Positions 44,201 to 56,965 of a stretch of 64,000 nucleotides of DNA are shown here, piece by piece. The stretch covers positions 186,001 through 250,000 of the forward strand of contig NC_092798.1 in NCBI RefSeq assembly GCF_918797505.1. Reading direction: 5' to 3'. This DNA comes from Bemisia tabaci. Lineage: Eukaryota; Arthropoda; Insecta; Hemiptera; Aleyrodidae. The position numbers and the translations under genes were made by a program. How positions within the stretch are numbered: the stretch's first letter is position 1; each line of letters begins with the position of its first letter. A model generated the notes under the pieces. The model saw nothing but the letters and a program-made list of their open reading frames with translations. It did not search any database and was not told the DNA's origin.

Positions 44201-44520
44201 TGATATCATTAATATAATCATTTTTATTAACTTCGAAGGATTCTACCGTTCAGTCGATTCCGCCTTTTTCTATTTCACTCGAGGGGTTGCCAGATTGTGC
44301 GATAAATGTGAATACCTACTTTACATGGGTTTGAACTGGGAAAAGTGCTGATAAAGCAACTTATCGGGCAACAGCAGAATCTGGGAGGGCGAGAGGCTGC
44401 CTTCTTGGGAAAACCCATAATTTAGCCGGAAATGTCATTGAATAAATTGGTTCCGTTTGAAGCATCAAGTGTATACTGGGGAAAGCTATTTTAAAATAAT
44501 AATTGCAAATACACAAATAT
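44201..44520 (+). repeat. ~310-bp interspersed repeat, copy 2
   Basis: Direct-orientation copy of 19941-20250. The extra ATCATTTTTATT near its start and a TACCT insertion in the middle account for the length difference. Confidence 0.8.
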
Positions 44521-47500
44521 GCTACAAAAAAGACAAACAAAACAAGCTACATAAATTAACATGCTGCTTTAGAATTTAGGATATAGAAAAACGTATGCAA
44601 TAATCTCTAAACGCTGACTCAACATGCTTCCGCAGTTAAATTTGCATCGCCAGGATGTATATGTATAGTTAACATGTATAATAACTCGAGAAATCGCGAA
44701 ACACATTTTTGACATGCAAGATGCTACGCTAGCATTTTATTTCGTCGGATGTTTTTAGCTCTTGAGGCCATATCAAGAAGTAATCGGAGGCGATAGCTTT
44801 AAACCTTAAGAAAGAATCGATGAATACGTGGAGCACACTCGTTATTCATGAGTGGTTAAACTAGTCTGTGATGTCATTGTTTGCATCAGTTTGCTTGTCG
44901 CGAATGTGGCAAGTTGAGAAGAGTCAGTGTTTAAATGCACATGAACAAGGCTAGGTTCTAGACTACCATGAAATTCGCTTTGAGTGCCATTTTCATTATT
45001 TGCACTAGATGCGGAAAGTGCGATGGTTCGAGGGCTCCATAAGCGGATTCGGTGGTCGGTGTGGACTCGGTGGAGGGCATCGATGCCACGGGGGATGATG
45101 GATGAAGAGTGGGGGTCAACCGCTCATCCTTTATTTATCTACCGGGGTCACGATTTCCTATTCGTATCGAGGAAAACACGGTTCCAACATTCCGTGCAAC
45201 CGAACTCACCCCTGCCCTGCACGCAAGTACAGATCTTCTCTGCGTCAAGGACTTCAAAATTGCCGATTCTTCAAATCTGATAAATCGTTTTTATTAAATG
45301 TCACTTTGATCTAAATGTTTTTGCGGTGATATCGGTCTTCCTGAATTATCTTTTTTTTTCTTCTTTTTTCAGGTATTCTTATTAATGGACCAAAACTAAT
45401 TCCACCGTCATAATCGCTGTTAAAGTCTGGGTTAAGTAGAGATTCCGTTATTTTCATCAATAGGGTAGAGACTTTTTCGGTCGAAGGCTACCGGATTTTT
45501 TTTTCTAAATAGGATGCAAAGTCGTATATTTTTTCAATAATATAACCATAATAGTATACACTATACATATGATGTTTGTATATTTTTCCTTATTCATCTA
45601 TAATTCGGATAATTTATTAGTCTCCTCAAAATTACACCGATATTATCCAAAAATAAAAAATAAAGAATCTGAACCCACCTTCGAAGTTGAAAATCTAGGT
45701 ATAAGTCTGCTCATTCCACGTTTATGACGCGAATAATTAAATAGTACTAGCGCAATCGATGGCAAGAAGTTTCTTATTCCTTTGCTGTGCTAAAAGTAAA
45801 TTTTATTTTTCATAAGCATAATGTACACTATTTTTGCCTGAAATTCCACTCGCTAAGAGTCAATGAAGAACCATGGACTCGGCCGCTAATCTTTGAAAAT
45901 CTCAAAATCTTATAATCTTGAAAGATGTAATCTTCCAACACCCGGTGAGATGGACCCTTTTTTTATTTTTTTTCCGCGTAGTTAGATTCCATTTATGATG
46001 TAAACGCCTACTCTCCGAATCTTGGGAAGTATTTAAAAATTCTCTTCGAAATATCATCAAGACATTCATCCTTTTCCATTTAGTCCGCTGTAAAATTTAA
46101 AACAAATTAATGGAACAAAAATAATTTAAATATATTTCGCACAGCGTTTGCACTCTAGAATCTGTTTCAAATACCTACGAAGATGAGAGAATGGAAAGCG
46201 GAGCGTTATTCAAGATCCTAATTTTAATAACAAATCACATATTTCTAGGGGGAGCAGAAATTTAGCGTACAACATTCTTTCCAATATATGATAAAAATGG
46301 GATCTAAAATGAGAGACACCTGCGGCTGGAATGGGTGAATAATGGGGGTTCAACGCTGAATTAGTCCTCGCGGACAACTTTTAGGACGGAATAAAAAAAT
46401 CATCCACAGCTTCCATAGCGTTTTATCATAGCTTCCTTACGCACGAAATACTTTAAAAGTGAGTCTTAGGTCCTGAAATGGAAGCGAATCTTGACTTAAA
46501 ATCTAATTCTGAAAGACCATATGTATACTGAGTTGCTCCTCAATTTCATGGCCCGTTACCTCGTCACCTAGTAACTCGTCGTCGTTATAAGGCGGGTCCC
46601 CTCGCCCATCTAAACCACGGATCGGGCACTTAGCTCGCTTCGGGAAAGTATCCTAAACGTGGATGTGAACAATTTCAGAGGAGCCCTTTAAGGAGTGTCG
46701 AAAACATCGGTAAGAGGTGTGCTCCATCTGGCCGAGCTTCTAGAGCCGCTTCTCAAGCACATCGGAACAAGATAAGAAAAAATGCTTCTCAAAGGCCTCT
46801 CAATGGCTCTGGAATTATTTGGAGAGCCTTGAAAGCAAAAGCTATTTAACAGTTCTCCGGGAAGTTCTCACTCATTTCTGCGTAGAGAACCTGAAAAATC
46901 TTATAAAATATTCAAAAGCCCTCTCCTTAATTCCGCATCCCTCTCCCTGGGCCACCGGCTCCGGTTTGTTTGTTTTTCTCGATGGCTACGTGCTCCTGCC
47001 ACGTTCGCGTCCTCCCGCTCGTCAGGGTCGCGGCAAAGGCAGCGTTGCCGTTTTACTACTAAATACCACAATAATTCGGCATCATTATTCATGTGATTTC
47101 CTCTGGGTTCTTAGCGCGGTTCGACAGGCACGTGCGATAAATCGCACCGATTAAGTTGAAAGTCTCGACAGATTTTGACTTTTTAGCTGAGAAAAGGACA
47201 ATTGCCCCTCCTTATTAGTCCATAGAATCATCGGCCACCAAAAAAATTGGCCACGTTCAGAGAAATGAAAGCAGGACTCTTTGGTAAAATACGTCGCAGT
47301 CGCAACAGAAATCAATTTCTATACCCCCTGCGCGCTGCGGCGTTTATTCCAACGAGAATCCTGCTTCCGCTCCTCTTAATTTCACCAAACTTTAGGCAGA
47401 GGAGGATTCCTTGACTCATCCGCAGGGGTCATCGCCCTCTTTTCGACTAAAAAATCAAAGGCTTCCGAGATTTTTTACTCAATCCATGTCCTATATCGTA

Positions 47501-47930
47501 GGCCAGTCAATCATATACGCTAAAGACTTTGGACAAATCACCTCAAGATTTAATGAAAGTGTCAAAATTGAATAAAACTTTTCCCAAGAATTCCTAAAAA
47601 ATGCGACGTACTATGGAGCATTAGGTATTATTGTGCAAAATTAATCGGGGACTTCCTGTTCATTCCGATGTAAAACCAAAAATGTCCAGAACCCTCTTCA
47701 CACCGAATTTCTACATCCAACGTTGGCGGAGAAATTTCAAAGGGAAAACCAAATTTCCGACGTCATCCACCATGCTATCTCTTCCATTTTGGCTAGATCC
47801 TTTATATGATGTACTCACGTGAAAGAAATAATAGAAATATGCGCATCGCGATGAATGATGTCAATCGTTATGTTTTCTAATGAGGATCTCTCCCATAATT
47901 GCACATCGATACCCGCAGTTTGCACTGATT
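44521..47930. other. Unannotated DNA, no supported gene
   Basis: Frames at 44984-45314 (three overlapping, up to 98 codons) and 46819-47154 (111 codons) show no domain and contradict each other. No inverted repeat could be supported in these 3.4 kb. Confidence 0.4.
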
Positions 47931-47933
47931 AAG

Positions 47934-48179
47934 TGGACTGCGTTAAACAGAAAAGAACCAAGCCACATCAGCTATTGCCAAATTTAGTCGGGCAATTTAA
48001 TTCTTTACATGAAAACGGTTGTGCGGATTTTTGTGCAAATTTCTATGAATTTTCTCCATACCAAGCAAATTCCTTAAAATTTTCAAAGGAATCCGCACAA
48101 ACGATCTCTCGTAAAAATTCAAATGCCCCTGTTAAAGGCAATAGCTGATGTGGCTTGGTTCCTTTCTGTTTACGGTCCA
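47934..48179. mobile_element. 246-bp hairpin MITE with TGGACYG tips
   Basis: Left arm TGGACTGCGTTAAACAGAAA and the right arm read in reverse, TGGACCGTAAACAGAAAGGA, continue in parallel through AACCAAGCCACATCAGCTAT and beyond. They are matched imperfectly almost to the centre (TTGTGCGGATT in both arms). The 71-codon frame over it is incidental. I recall closely similar sequences from whitefly data, which cannot be verified here. The target duplication is not evident. Confidence 0.88.
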
Positions 48180-48244
48180 AATATATTACATTCTACTCCA
48201 CAGGGTTCAAATCATAAAACTGAATTCTACGACTATAACCCTTA

Positions 48245-48634
48245 CCTGCTCAGTGGTCAGTTATACTGACCACCTTTTTAAATAATTATTCATGACCGTT
48301 TTGGCACGACATACCCTTACCAACCATGTAGTTATACTTGGGATATGGTCCAGAATATGAAAAAAAATATTTCCGGGCGATGTTATGTTGTCAATATTGT
48401 TTTATCATCTATTGTTTATCTCCGATTCGTTGGAGGTTTGGTGCCGCCGGTGTTTTCTCCAGTTTTGCGGTTGTCAGTTGCTTGTGGGATGCAAATGGTT
48501 CTGATTTAGTAGTAAAATATTAAGTTAGACTATAATGCTGTGAGAATATCATTTGGCAAGTGAAAAATTCAAAAGTTTTGATTATTTAATTTATGCTGGA
48601 ACATGGTGGTTAGTATAACTGACCACCGAGCAGG
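48245..48634. mobile_element. 390-bp MITE with CCTGCTCAGTGGTCAG tips
   Basis: CCTGCTCAGTGGTCAGTTAT at the left is mirrored by a right end whose reverse complement reads CCTGCTCGGTGGTCAGTTAT. Each tip contains its own palindrome, GGTCAGTTATACTGACC. A third tip of the family stands alone at 50035. Arms do not continue far inward. No target duplication is clear. Confidence 0.85.
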
Positions 48635-48779
48635 CGGCTAGGAGCTGGAACTGGATACATGTTGTTGAAAGGATTCATCCTCTCCTCATTTTGACGATTT
48701 ATTTCATTTACTTTTTTCAAACTTATTACACAAATCATTACATGACCTGGAGGAAATCAAACTTTCAGTCTGATAATTT

Positions 48780-48781
<2 letters not shown>

Positions 48782-48823
<42 letters not shown>
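48782..48823. repeat. 42-nt poly(T) tract
   Basis: An uninterrupted T run. If it is the tail of a retroposed copy, that copy would lie to the right on the minus strand. Confidence 0.95.
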
Positions 48824-48825
<2 letters not shown>

Positions 48826-48890
48826 CGGTAATTTTGGGCGCTTCTGGGTACCAGATGCGCCCTTTCCAGCCGTTCGACTCCCCCGATGTA
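48824..48890 (+). other. tRNA-like/hairpin sequence next to poly(T)
   Basis: Directly after the T run, ATCGG (48824-48828) can pair with CCGAT (48883-48887). Inside lies a strong hairpin GGGCGC (48836-48841) with GCGCCC (48857-48862), enclosing CTGG-GTA-CCAG. A B-box-like CGTTCGACTCC follows at 48871-48881. At 64 nt between the outer pairs it is short for a tRNA, and no proper anticodon arm or A box is evident. It may be a degraded tRNA-derived head or a structured retroposon end. Confidence 0.4.
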
Positions 48891-50034
48891 ACATGTACTA
48901 TACTACATACCGTTTTGCCTTATGGGTAATGACGCCATTCTGGTACACCCGGGAAAATTTGATTTTTTTCTGCATCTGGTATTCGTAAAAGTTTTCGTGA
49001 AATGTTTTGCTTTTAAGCATAACAATCTCGCACGGACGTATTACCTGGTTAAACTATTTTGGGGCTTCGTTATGCTTAAATGCCTCATATTTGAGGTTGT
49101 AGTTTCAGATTGATTCGAAAAAATCACGAACAGTCACGTGATCTCTTCATTTTAGTGACGTATTACTGTGCTATTTTGTGATTGGTTCATTTTCTCTGCG
49201 CAGCTTCGTCAAGCGTCAGCTGTTTGCGGCTCTGGGTTGAAGGTTTAAGGTTATGTCAGAGAGAATAAAAAGTTAGAGGCCCGACTCGATGCTAGGTAAT
49301 TGAAACAGATGCGCTCGCTGGCAACGTACGCAACTACTATTTTCTATTGTTTTCCAGAGACTAGCGGCGGGTATGTTGCTGCCGGACCACCTTCACGTAG
49401 GCAATTTGTTATACATCGTCCGTCCGCAATACTCTCGCTTGGCCGTATGAAAACGTTCCTCGCATGCGCAGTGTTAAAGAAGCGCCCTCCAACGCTTTGG
49501 CGTCGGAACTGCTTGTTTATGATTATGCTCATAACTTTTAATTATTGGCCAAAATTATTATTTTAAAATTGCTTGTCTCATGTGGGAAAGGACCATTATC
49601 GTTACATTTTGAAAAAATGAATTTATTTCATCGTGACTAGTCTTTGATTGCCTTCTTACTTACTCCAGTTACGCTCATATGTTGCTCACTTCAAGTTTTT
49701 TTTACATATTTCTGATCTTTTTATACTCTTTTGTAATAAATTATACATTTTTCTAAGACTAGCTTCACTCAATTTCCAAAAACAGAGACTCTATCACTTA
49801 CAAACATGTAAGAAAAAGTGAAAAAATCTTCGTAGTCAACATTTATAATTCACTGGTGAAGTTAGTATGGAAGGTAAGGGGATGTCTGCGAGGGAGGGGA
49901 TGGGGGCTTGGAGTGCAGAAAGTGAATGTCTTGCGCGGATAGGTAGAGACAAGGATAACTTTTTACACAAAAATAAAAAAAAAAACACAAAAATTATATC
50001 AACATAGGTGAATAGGGAATTTGCGTATTCCTAT
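48891..50034. other. Unannotated DNA, no supported gene
   Basis: The 88-codon plus frame at 49300-49566 and its antisense shadow carry no domain. The body expected for a minus-strand retroposon with a poly(T) tail at 48782 cannot be recognised. Confidence 0.35.
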
Positions 50035-50072
50035 CCTGCTCAGTGGTCAGTCATACTGACCACCCTTTTTTG
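50035..50072 (+). repeat. Solo tip of the CCTGCTCAGTGGTCAG family
   Basis: CCTGCTCAGTGGTCAGTCAT followed by ACTGACCACC matches the left tip of the 48245-48634 element with one change. No partner tip was found downstream. Confidence 0.8.
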
Positions 50073-51232
50073 TCAAAATTTTCGGGTAAAAAAAAGTCAA
50101 AAAATTTTTTTCTGACTAATTTCGAGTTATCTAGACCCGAGAGGCCTCAGAAGACTCGAAATTTCAAAAAAAAGTTCGAAACCTATAATGTGTGCAGGTA
50201 AGGGATAACGCAACTACTTTCGGCGTTTGAACATATCATAACGGACCTTTTTTTCCACGTATCCATAAAACTCAACCATCACAAACTGACTTCATAATAC
50301 GCGCAACTGACCAACGTACTGCAGTTTTTTATCGAATGGTTATTTTATTATCATGAAGACAAAGCACGGGCGAGAGGTATAAAATCAGAATGTATATGTT
50401 TTTCTTCTTCCTCTGTTTCAGGTGAGTTGTTTATGATTTTGGACAAGTTCGAAAAATACTTCAACTGGTGAGTAAAAATTGTCACGGATATCTTTCAGCT
50501 TTAAAGACTGTCGAAGAGATTGTATCCCTGAATGGTGTTATCAAAACACCAAAATTCCAATCTCGAAAGCGCTGAAGTCTGATTTTCCTCCTCTTCTTCT
50601 TCTTCTTTTTATTTTTCTTCTTCTCTCGGTGGAATAATGATGATTATTATGATTTGATGACACTGGCCTTACACAATATTTAGTCACAATATTTGACTCC
50701 ACACCGAAGCAAATCGGAAGAAATACGATGAGTCCTTCCTTGAACCAATCCTTAATCGAACCAAACCTAACCGGTCTCTTATAGAAGCATAAGTGTTACC
50801 TTCAGTGCATGTCAAGTATAACGGGTAAGGGTATAACTCATCATTCTTTGCCTCTGCAATTCTTCCCCAGTCGAATTGACGTTCACCTCTTATCTTGGTC
50901 GAGCGCGGTGTTGCCACTTTTTCCTCGCATGTTTTCTTTTGCACTTCCCCAGTTGCGTTCCCCCCTCCCACTTGACTTATTCACTATTACACCAGCTTCT
51001 CCAAGGTAGATGAGGCTAATTCTGTAGGAAAATCTAGCAACGCTGGCGGAGCAATGAGTTGGGGAACCGAAGCGGCATGAGTCATTAATGATGATTAAAG
51101 TCTGATTCCCGACAAAGAACAAGTTGGAGAATCAAACTGAAACAGGTCTCTCGAGCGGGTAAGCAACCGCGGAGGATCGGAAGGGCCGCGGCAGGGGAAG
51201 GGGGGAAGGGGGAAGGGGGTGGGGGTACTTAC
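50073..51232. other. Unannotated DNA with possible splice signals
   Basis: A CTT-rich pyrimidine tract lies at 50590-50625. A splice-bounded 46-nt open segment at 50422-50467 is discussed in the findings. The 95-codon minus frame at 50684-50971 has no domain. A purine/G-rich run sits at 51190-51227, on the intron side of the donor of the candidate exon at 51233-51301. Confidence 0.35.
50422..50467 (+). CDS. Weak candidate internal exon, 46 nt
   Basis: A long pyrimidine tract TTTCTTCTTCCTCTGTTTCAG ends (21 bases, at 50401-50421) at an AG. It is followed by 46 nt and a consensus donor CTG|GTGAGT. The only open phase encodes ELFMILDKFEKYFN. It is too short to identify, and chance splice-bounded segments of this size are expected in 64 kb. 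It lies on the opposite strand from the candidate exon at 51233. Confidence 0.2.
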
Positions 51233-51301
51233 CAGGTTGAGGAGCCCCGCGAGCGCGTCTTGCGCGTGCAACGGGAACTCATCTCGACAAAAGCTCTCTG
51301 G
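51233..51301 (-). CDS. Candidate internal coding exon, 23 codons, gene unknown
   Basis: On the minus strand CTAATTTTCCTATTAG precedes a 69-nt segment ending CTCAACCTG, followed by the consensus donor GTAAGTACC. Read in phase 0 it encodes a peptide containing FCRDEFPLHAQDALAGLLNL without a stop. The composition looks like real protein: mixed polar, acidic and hydrophobic, with an LAGLL stretch of LxxLL type. The length is a multiple of three, so it could be skipped without a frameshift. It is moderately CpG-rich, unlike the surrounding intronic-looking DNA. I cannot name the gene and see no neighbouring exon within reach, which suggests long introns. A chance open segment remains possible, but this is the best host-coding candidate in the window. 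Confidence 0.45.
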
Positions 51302-54300
51302 CTAATAGGAAAATTAGGGTTGTAAATGAGTCGGGAATTCCTCGCCGGTGCCCCAGTCTCGCCCCAGTTCTCGTCGGTTCCTTCCGGGACGATTGCATTC
51401 GACCCCGGCTTCGACTTTTAATAAGCTCGGACTCGGAACAATATTTATTCAATTCGGAAAAGTTGGGATGAATGTTATTTCAATGTTGTTGGCTCCGGAC
51501 GAGCGACAGGCGGCCGGCTCCAATACCGATCCATCGCCTCGCCGTCCCCCATCCGACAGCGGTGCCATTTTTGGTGACTCCTCCTATTTTTACCCGAATT
51601 AGAGGAGAGTGGTTTTTCCGTATCAGCGAGTAAAGGGATCAGAAATGATGTATCTTACAGACTCCGCACCAACAAAAGCTACGTAGTTCAGTGAAGCAGG
51701 AATGAAATTCGGAGGTCAGCGTTACTTCTCGCCTAATGATGCCTAATGAATAACCTCTTCAGCAAAGTTCAAATAAAATGCGCCCAATGATGACTTGGTT
51801 AATGTTAGGAGGCGCATTTTGCCAGGCGAGTTTTTACAGGTCAGGATTGTTAAACTTAAACTGATCACTCCGCTCTTTGGTTATCATTCATCATTAAACA
51901 AATCTAGATGCTGACTTCGGAATGTAATATTTAGACTAAAGGGGAGACTGCGGGGTCTCTGAAACATGTTGTCTCTAGAGGGATCTCAGGCGAGCTCCTC
52001 TTGTCAAATTGTATCCATCAAAATTGTATGTTTTGACTAGGACAATTATCTAGCATTCCTAGAGACAAGTTGCGGGTCGTTTGGCTTATTTCTTTGCCTG
52101 TGAGGGTGCAGAGTGGCAATTTGACAGAAAACTGGCAACGAAGCTCCCCTCCATCTGGAAGCTGTGAACTCGTCGCTCCTCCGTCGAACGTAATTTGGAG
52201 TATCTCGATTTTTGCATGAGCCCCAGATAGCTTGTATTCGCATGTAAACCAGGGTTCACGTGGACATTGAGATACGACCTGACGCCAACGGGGCTACGAA
52301 CTGTGACTGCGAACTGCGGCGGAACACCGCTAAATATGCCCCTCCCCCCGTAGCCTTACACTGTCAACCCCATGCCTGGGTTAGAAAGTTTGTTTCGATG
52401 ACATCCAGGTCAAAAAATTCGCGCGACCGAACGGCGAATTGCATCCAGCGCCAATTTGCCCTTTTTATTAGTTTACAGAGTCGCACGCGGCTCCAGTGCA
52501 GTGCGCATCCTTTGTCACGCGTGCGGAGCAATGGAAAAGGCTCCGAGGAGGGGGGGTGCACTGAGGGAGAGGCTCCAAATGCAAAATGCGATCTGCAGGT
52601 TTCACAAATCAAAGGCCTTTGTTCTGAGGCGAGCGTTTTCCCAGCCGGTTCATTGCGCCTATTTTTCTCGATTGACCCGACGGATCGTCAATATCGGCAA
52701 AATCGTTCCTCGAGTCATCTCGTGCTAAAAATATTCACTGGAACCTCCTCTCAACTTATAAAGTATAATTTTCTGCCTCTCTAAATAGCTTTCTCCTGCA
52801 TTCGAATTATATTGTTTTGTTCACCGGGTGATCGCTTCAATACTTTCGCCTTTTCCATCACGGTTTGTCATTTTTAAGTCGTTCTTTGTTAATTTCATCA
52901 GCTCTCAATTTCGCGGATGAAGAACTCGAGTGGGATTTTAGAAACAAAAATTGAAAAATTAGGCATTACGAGCCATGCTCTTCACCAAATTTACCCCGTG
53001 ATGTAGAATGAACTGGCCCCAGATGCTCGGTTGTTGGCCAGTAAGAGTTTTTTTTTTTTTCAGTCTTTTCATTGCATTGGGCAGTAGGCTGATGGTGGAA
53101 TTTGAAAACTGAAGACTCACAGGAAATAAAGCGACCCTATTGGTTGGAGAGGGTAGTTGTAATAGACCAAGGAGGAACGTGGTGGACTAACTATGGGGTC
53201 CCTCGTGGATTGTCGTTACTTAATTAGACTATTACTAGCATCTTTTGCCCATTGCAACCACCCCCTAATTCCGCAACAATCACCGTGCATCGGTCAAACT
53301 TCGGGTCATTCATGACTCCATTGCCAGATTCAAATCTGCTACGCATGCTAAAGTTTTTTTTTGAGTATGCCTTAATATTCGAATTTTAAATACAGGAAAA
53401 AGCGTAGTTTTATTACTTATCTTCCAACTTCAACGCGTGCTTCTGATTTTATGAAATTGTTATTGTACTCCTTCATGTGTGAAGTGCTTCAATTTTTCTG
53501 AAGTTTGTAGTTCCTTCGGATCAGTTAGTTCCTTCGGATCAGACCCATGCTGAAGTCAGGTGTGGGGAGACTTAAGATCATATTCGTTTCAAAAGAGTCT
53601 TTAAAATTCCCACCCCTCCACCTACAGTCTAGAGTGGTGGGTGTATTTATTTACGGAGGCTTGGCAAGAAAGGATACCCCCCGGTATCTGCTGCGCGGGG
53701 TAAAGCGATCACGGTTGCCACATTAAGTAATAAAATGCGCGCGCCTTATATTCAATCGTAGGAGGAAATTTCCTAATTTTCCAGCTCAAGTCGGCAGGCA
53801 TGGATGAAAGCTGCGGATGTGTACTCGGAATAATTGAAATGTCTCATACGTGGGCCGCTGATAGGGTGATAGGAGAGGGTGGTGGTCGCACGTGCTGGAG
53901 GGTCGTTTAACACGTGTCCCCGAAATTATTATCACCGACATCAATGTGTCTGTGTGCCTGTGTGCGCACACTATTTACACACATGTAGATCGCCTTGGCG
54001 CGCCTCACGTCCCAAGCCCATCATGATTGTGAAAACAACCAGACAGCAGGAGTGTGCTAAATAAAAAGGATACCATGCTACGAATCTGCCACGTTAGTTG
54101 CAAGTTCCTGTTATTTTAATTGTTTTATTTTAATTTTTGACTCTGCCCAAAATCTTTGATTATTTTTTCCTCCTCTGTTCATGCGATATTCTCTTCAGAG
54201 GTATTTACTGCAGGAAAAACTGCAGTTTCGATAGTTAATGTGAGAATAAAACTGTTGGATAAATAGAAATTCCAATTAAGGATTCTTAATTTGTCAACAG

Positions 54301-56850
54301 GAAATCTCCTTGTTTTAAAGAGACGCAGACACCCCGTCTCTTTAAATAAATTTCCAGTTAATTTAATGAGAATTCTCGTCCGGTAATCATTAACTGGAAA
54401 CTTATCTTAGTACGCATTTACCAGCTGATTTTGTTTTTCAGATTAGACCCTTCAGTGGCACGAAAAGGTCTCCCTTCTTTTGTTCAGTTTGCAGAATAAA
54501 AAATCAATTTTTGACCTGCCGCTGTAACTTCAAGTAGCAAGGGCTAAAGACTTAGTTTTGCTCAGTCCATTAATCTAAAACGCACTTTTTTTAACAATAA
54601 GTAGGGGGACAAGTCGTTTTAATCCTTGCAGAGATGTTTTACATAATCAAAGATATTTTAAAATATGGATATATTTTTTTTTACAAAATAAGTAGGAGAA
54701 TGAATAACAGAAGGGAAGATAGCCACTGAGGTTAACCTAACGTAACTCAACCCAAAAAAATATGTTCGTAAGCACAAAATGTTTTCACCGAATAGAAAGA
54801 TTTGACCTCGTATTAGATTTTACACTCAGCATTCTTTGTGTGGGGCTGTAAAAATTCAGCAAGAAAAGACCACCTTACACGTTTCGTTGTAATTATTGTC
54901 CTCACGTCTTATTGAAAAATTATTGAAAAAATATTCTGCACTTTTACTACATTTTGTGTTGTTGGTAGGTAAATTTTATTCCACCCCGTTAATTTTTGTG
55001 GGGTAAAGAGTTCGCTGCTGATTCTGATGGCTGACAGAAAAGAGCCGTAAGTGCAAAAATAAAGTTTTGAATGGGCTCGGTAGCGTATGAACAGAAATTG
55101 AGCGTCCATCTTTTGTCAAATTGTCAATAATCATCCGAAATACTCTCAGAATTGAAATTATTCGCGATAACCACTCAGCCCATACTTTGGTAGCAATCTT
55201 CGAATATTTCTGATCAAATTTTTAATTAAATACCGCATGAACTACTGGATGATTTGAGTTACAGAAGTTTTAGAAAAAAATGCCTTGAAATCCAGGAATT
55301 CTCGATCGATTGAGAATTAAGTCATTCTGGGGTGTCGTTAACATGCCATGTTCTACAAGAACGGCTGCCGATTTGCCGGGCTAAAATTGAAGCTTTTTAT
55401 CTAAGATTTGGCATTTTCTTGAACAAGGAATCCTGGAGGAGAGGATAATTTAGTGCATTAAATGTGCTATATGAATGTAAGAGAGGTTCTTCCGAATGAG
55501 AAATATAAATTGAGGTTAATCACTCGAAAGATTAATGATTCCTTTGTTTCAATGGCGATTGCCAATTATTCGGAGTCGTTTAGCTGCAATAACAGAAAGT
55601 AATTATCGTCGATAACAGTTGGAGAAGATAGATGAATCAATTGATGTTCTTTCCGGGTCGATCGTTGGATATTTTCCGAATCTTTCCTGATGTAACTATC
55701 AGACTGCTGGCAGAAATACTCGGCCCAAACGTTGTTCACTTGGCAGGTTTCTCTTTTTCTTTCTAAGCAATAATTTATCCCAACTTCTTTTCTCCACGCT
55801 ACGGCGCTACGCCCGCATACATATGGTTAAATCAATTCAGTCGAACGGCGCCATTCTCCATCAAAATCTTCACTTCAAAAAATGATGGTTTCTTTTCGAT
55901 AGCTACTCCATTTTTTTGTGTATTTTTAACGGGGAAGGAGGTGTAGGTATGTACTCTAATGATATTCAACTTGCCCTGAATTATTTAAAACGAAGACATT
56001 AGCCGTCATTTTATTCTACGTAAAAAAAATTAAAAAAACTTGATTAATTGTTCGTTTCAATTTGTCACAATAGTAATAATACCCATCAAGACAATGGTCT
56101 CGATAGTGTTCAGTTATTAGTGTCTAGACAGTCGCCCCTATACCACAGTGTTTCAAAATCTCATCTCCTTCTATAATTTTTAGGAAGAAAATCAATAAGC
56201 AACGTTGTCGCTTAAAATTATGTGAAAAACTTTCGAGAGGGCAAAAAGAATTATAAGAATTTTAAATTAGAAATGTTGGTTGGTCACCATCCAAAAAAAA
56301 TACACTAAGAAATTAAATTTGCAGTTTAGGCACTTTTCCTGATTAGGCATCAATTATTTTCACTCAAGGTTTCTTTACTCAGGAAAAGAAATTTTGAAAC
56401 ATTGCAACGTGATTGCAATTGTTTTGCTGCACTCCATCTAGTTATTTTTAAGTCAATAGTCGAATCAGTCATTTTGTCAAATTCTCAAGTAATTGGTCTT
56501 TCAAAATTCACACGTCCGCTTTCTTTTTTACTCAAAAGCTCTGCATTTTTTCCTACATTGAATGCAACCATCAATCGAATGAGGAATGGACGTAATTATT
56601 AGTGGCGAGGCGTGATAATTGACTATCAATATTTTCTCATTTGAAGCTGTGGAAATAAAGAATCGATTATTACGGTGTCAGCTGCCCTGATAATCGATCC
56701 TTCTTCATGGGTTTGAATAGCAAATTCATCGCAAAGCACGCCAAGAATGGAACTATGTGAAATGAATGAAATAAAAAAGGCCTGTGGTGCAGCATGTACA
56801 GATCTCGTGCACACGTGATTCCTTTAAATTGAAATCATTTTCACAGTTTC
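51302..56850. other. Unannotated DNA, no supported gene
   Basis: The largest frame is 174 codons (52260-52784, plus), in a moderately GC-rich patch where opposite-strand frames are also open. Its translation has no recognisable domain. A TTAGTTCCTTCGGATCAG duplication lies at 53506-53541. CA/TG-rich sequence (GTGTGTCTGTGTGCCTGTGT-like) lies near 53945. No inverted repeat element was found. Confidence 0.4.
53504..53541 (+). repeat. Short tandem duplication, two 19-bp units
   Basis: TAGTTCCTTCGGATCAGT occurs twice head to tail. Confidence 0.8.
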
Positions 56851-56965
56851 TTTTAGCATGAATTCGTCAACATTGAAGAGGTGAGTACAAAACGTAGTGG
56901 ATAAAACCTGCAATCGCAATGCTTTGAGTGTTAAGTGTGAGGCTATTACAACGATGCTGTCCAGA

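Noticed and set aside
52260..52784. 174-codon open frame, one of the two longest in the window.
   Set aside because: It lies in a GC-richer patch where three frames including the antisense are open, the translation is not protein-like, and no motif is visible.
56857..56880. 24-nt segment between TTTCTTTTAG and GAG|GTGAGT.
   Set aside because: Same reasoning; eight codons cannot be judged without transcript data.
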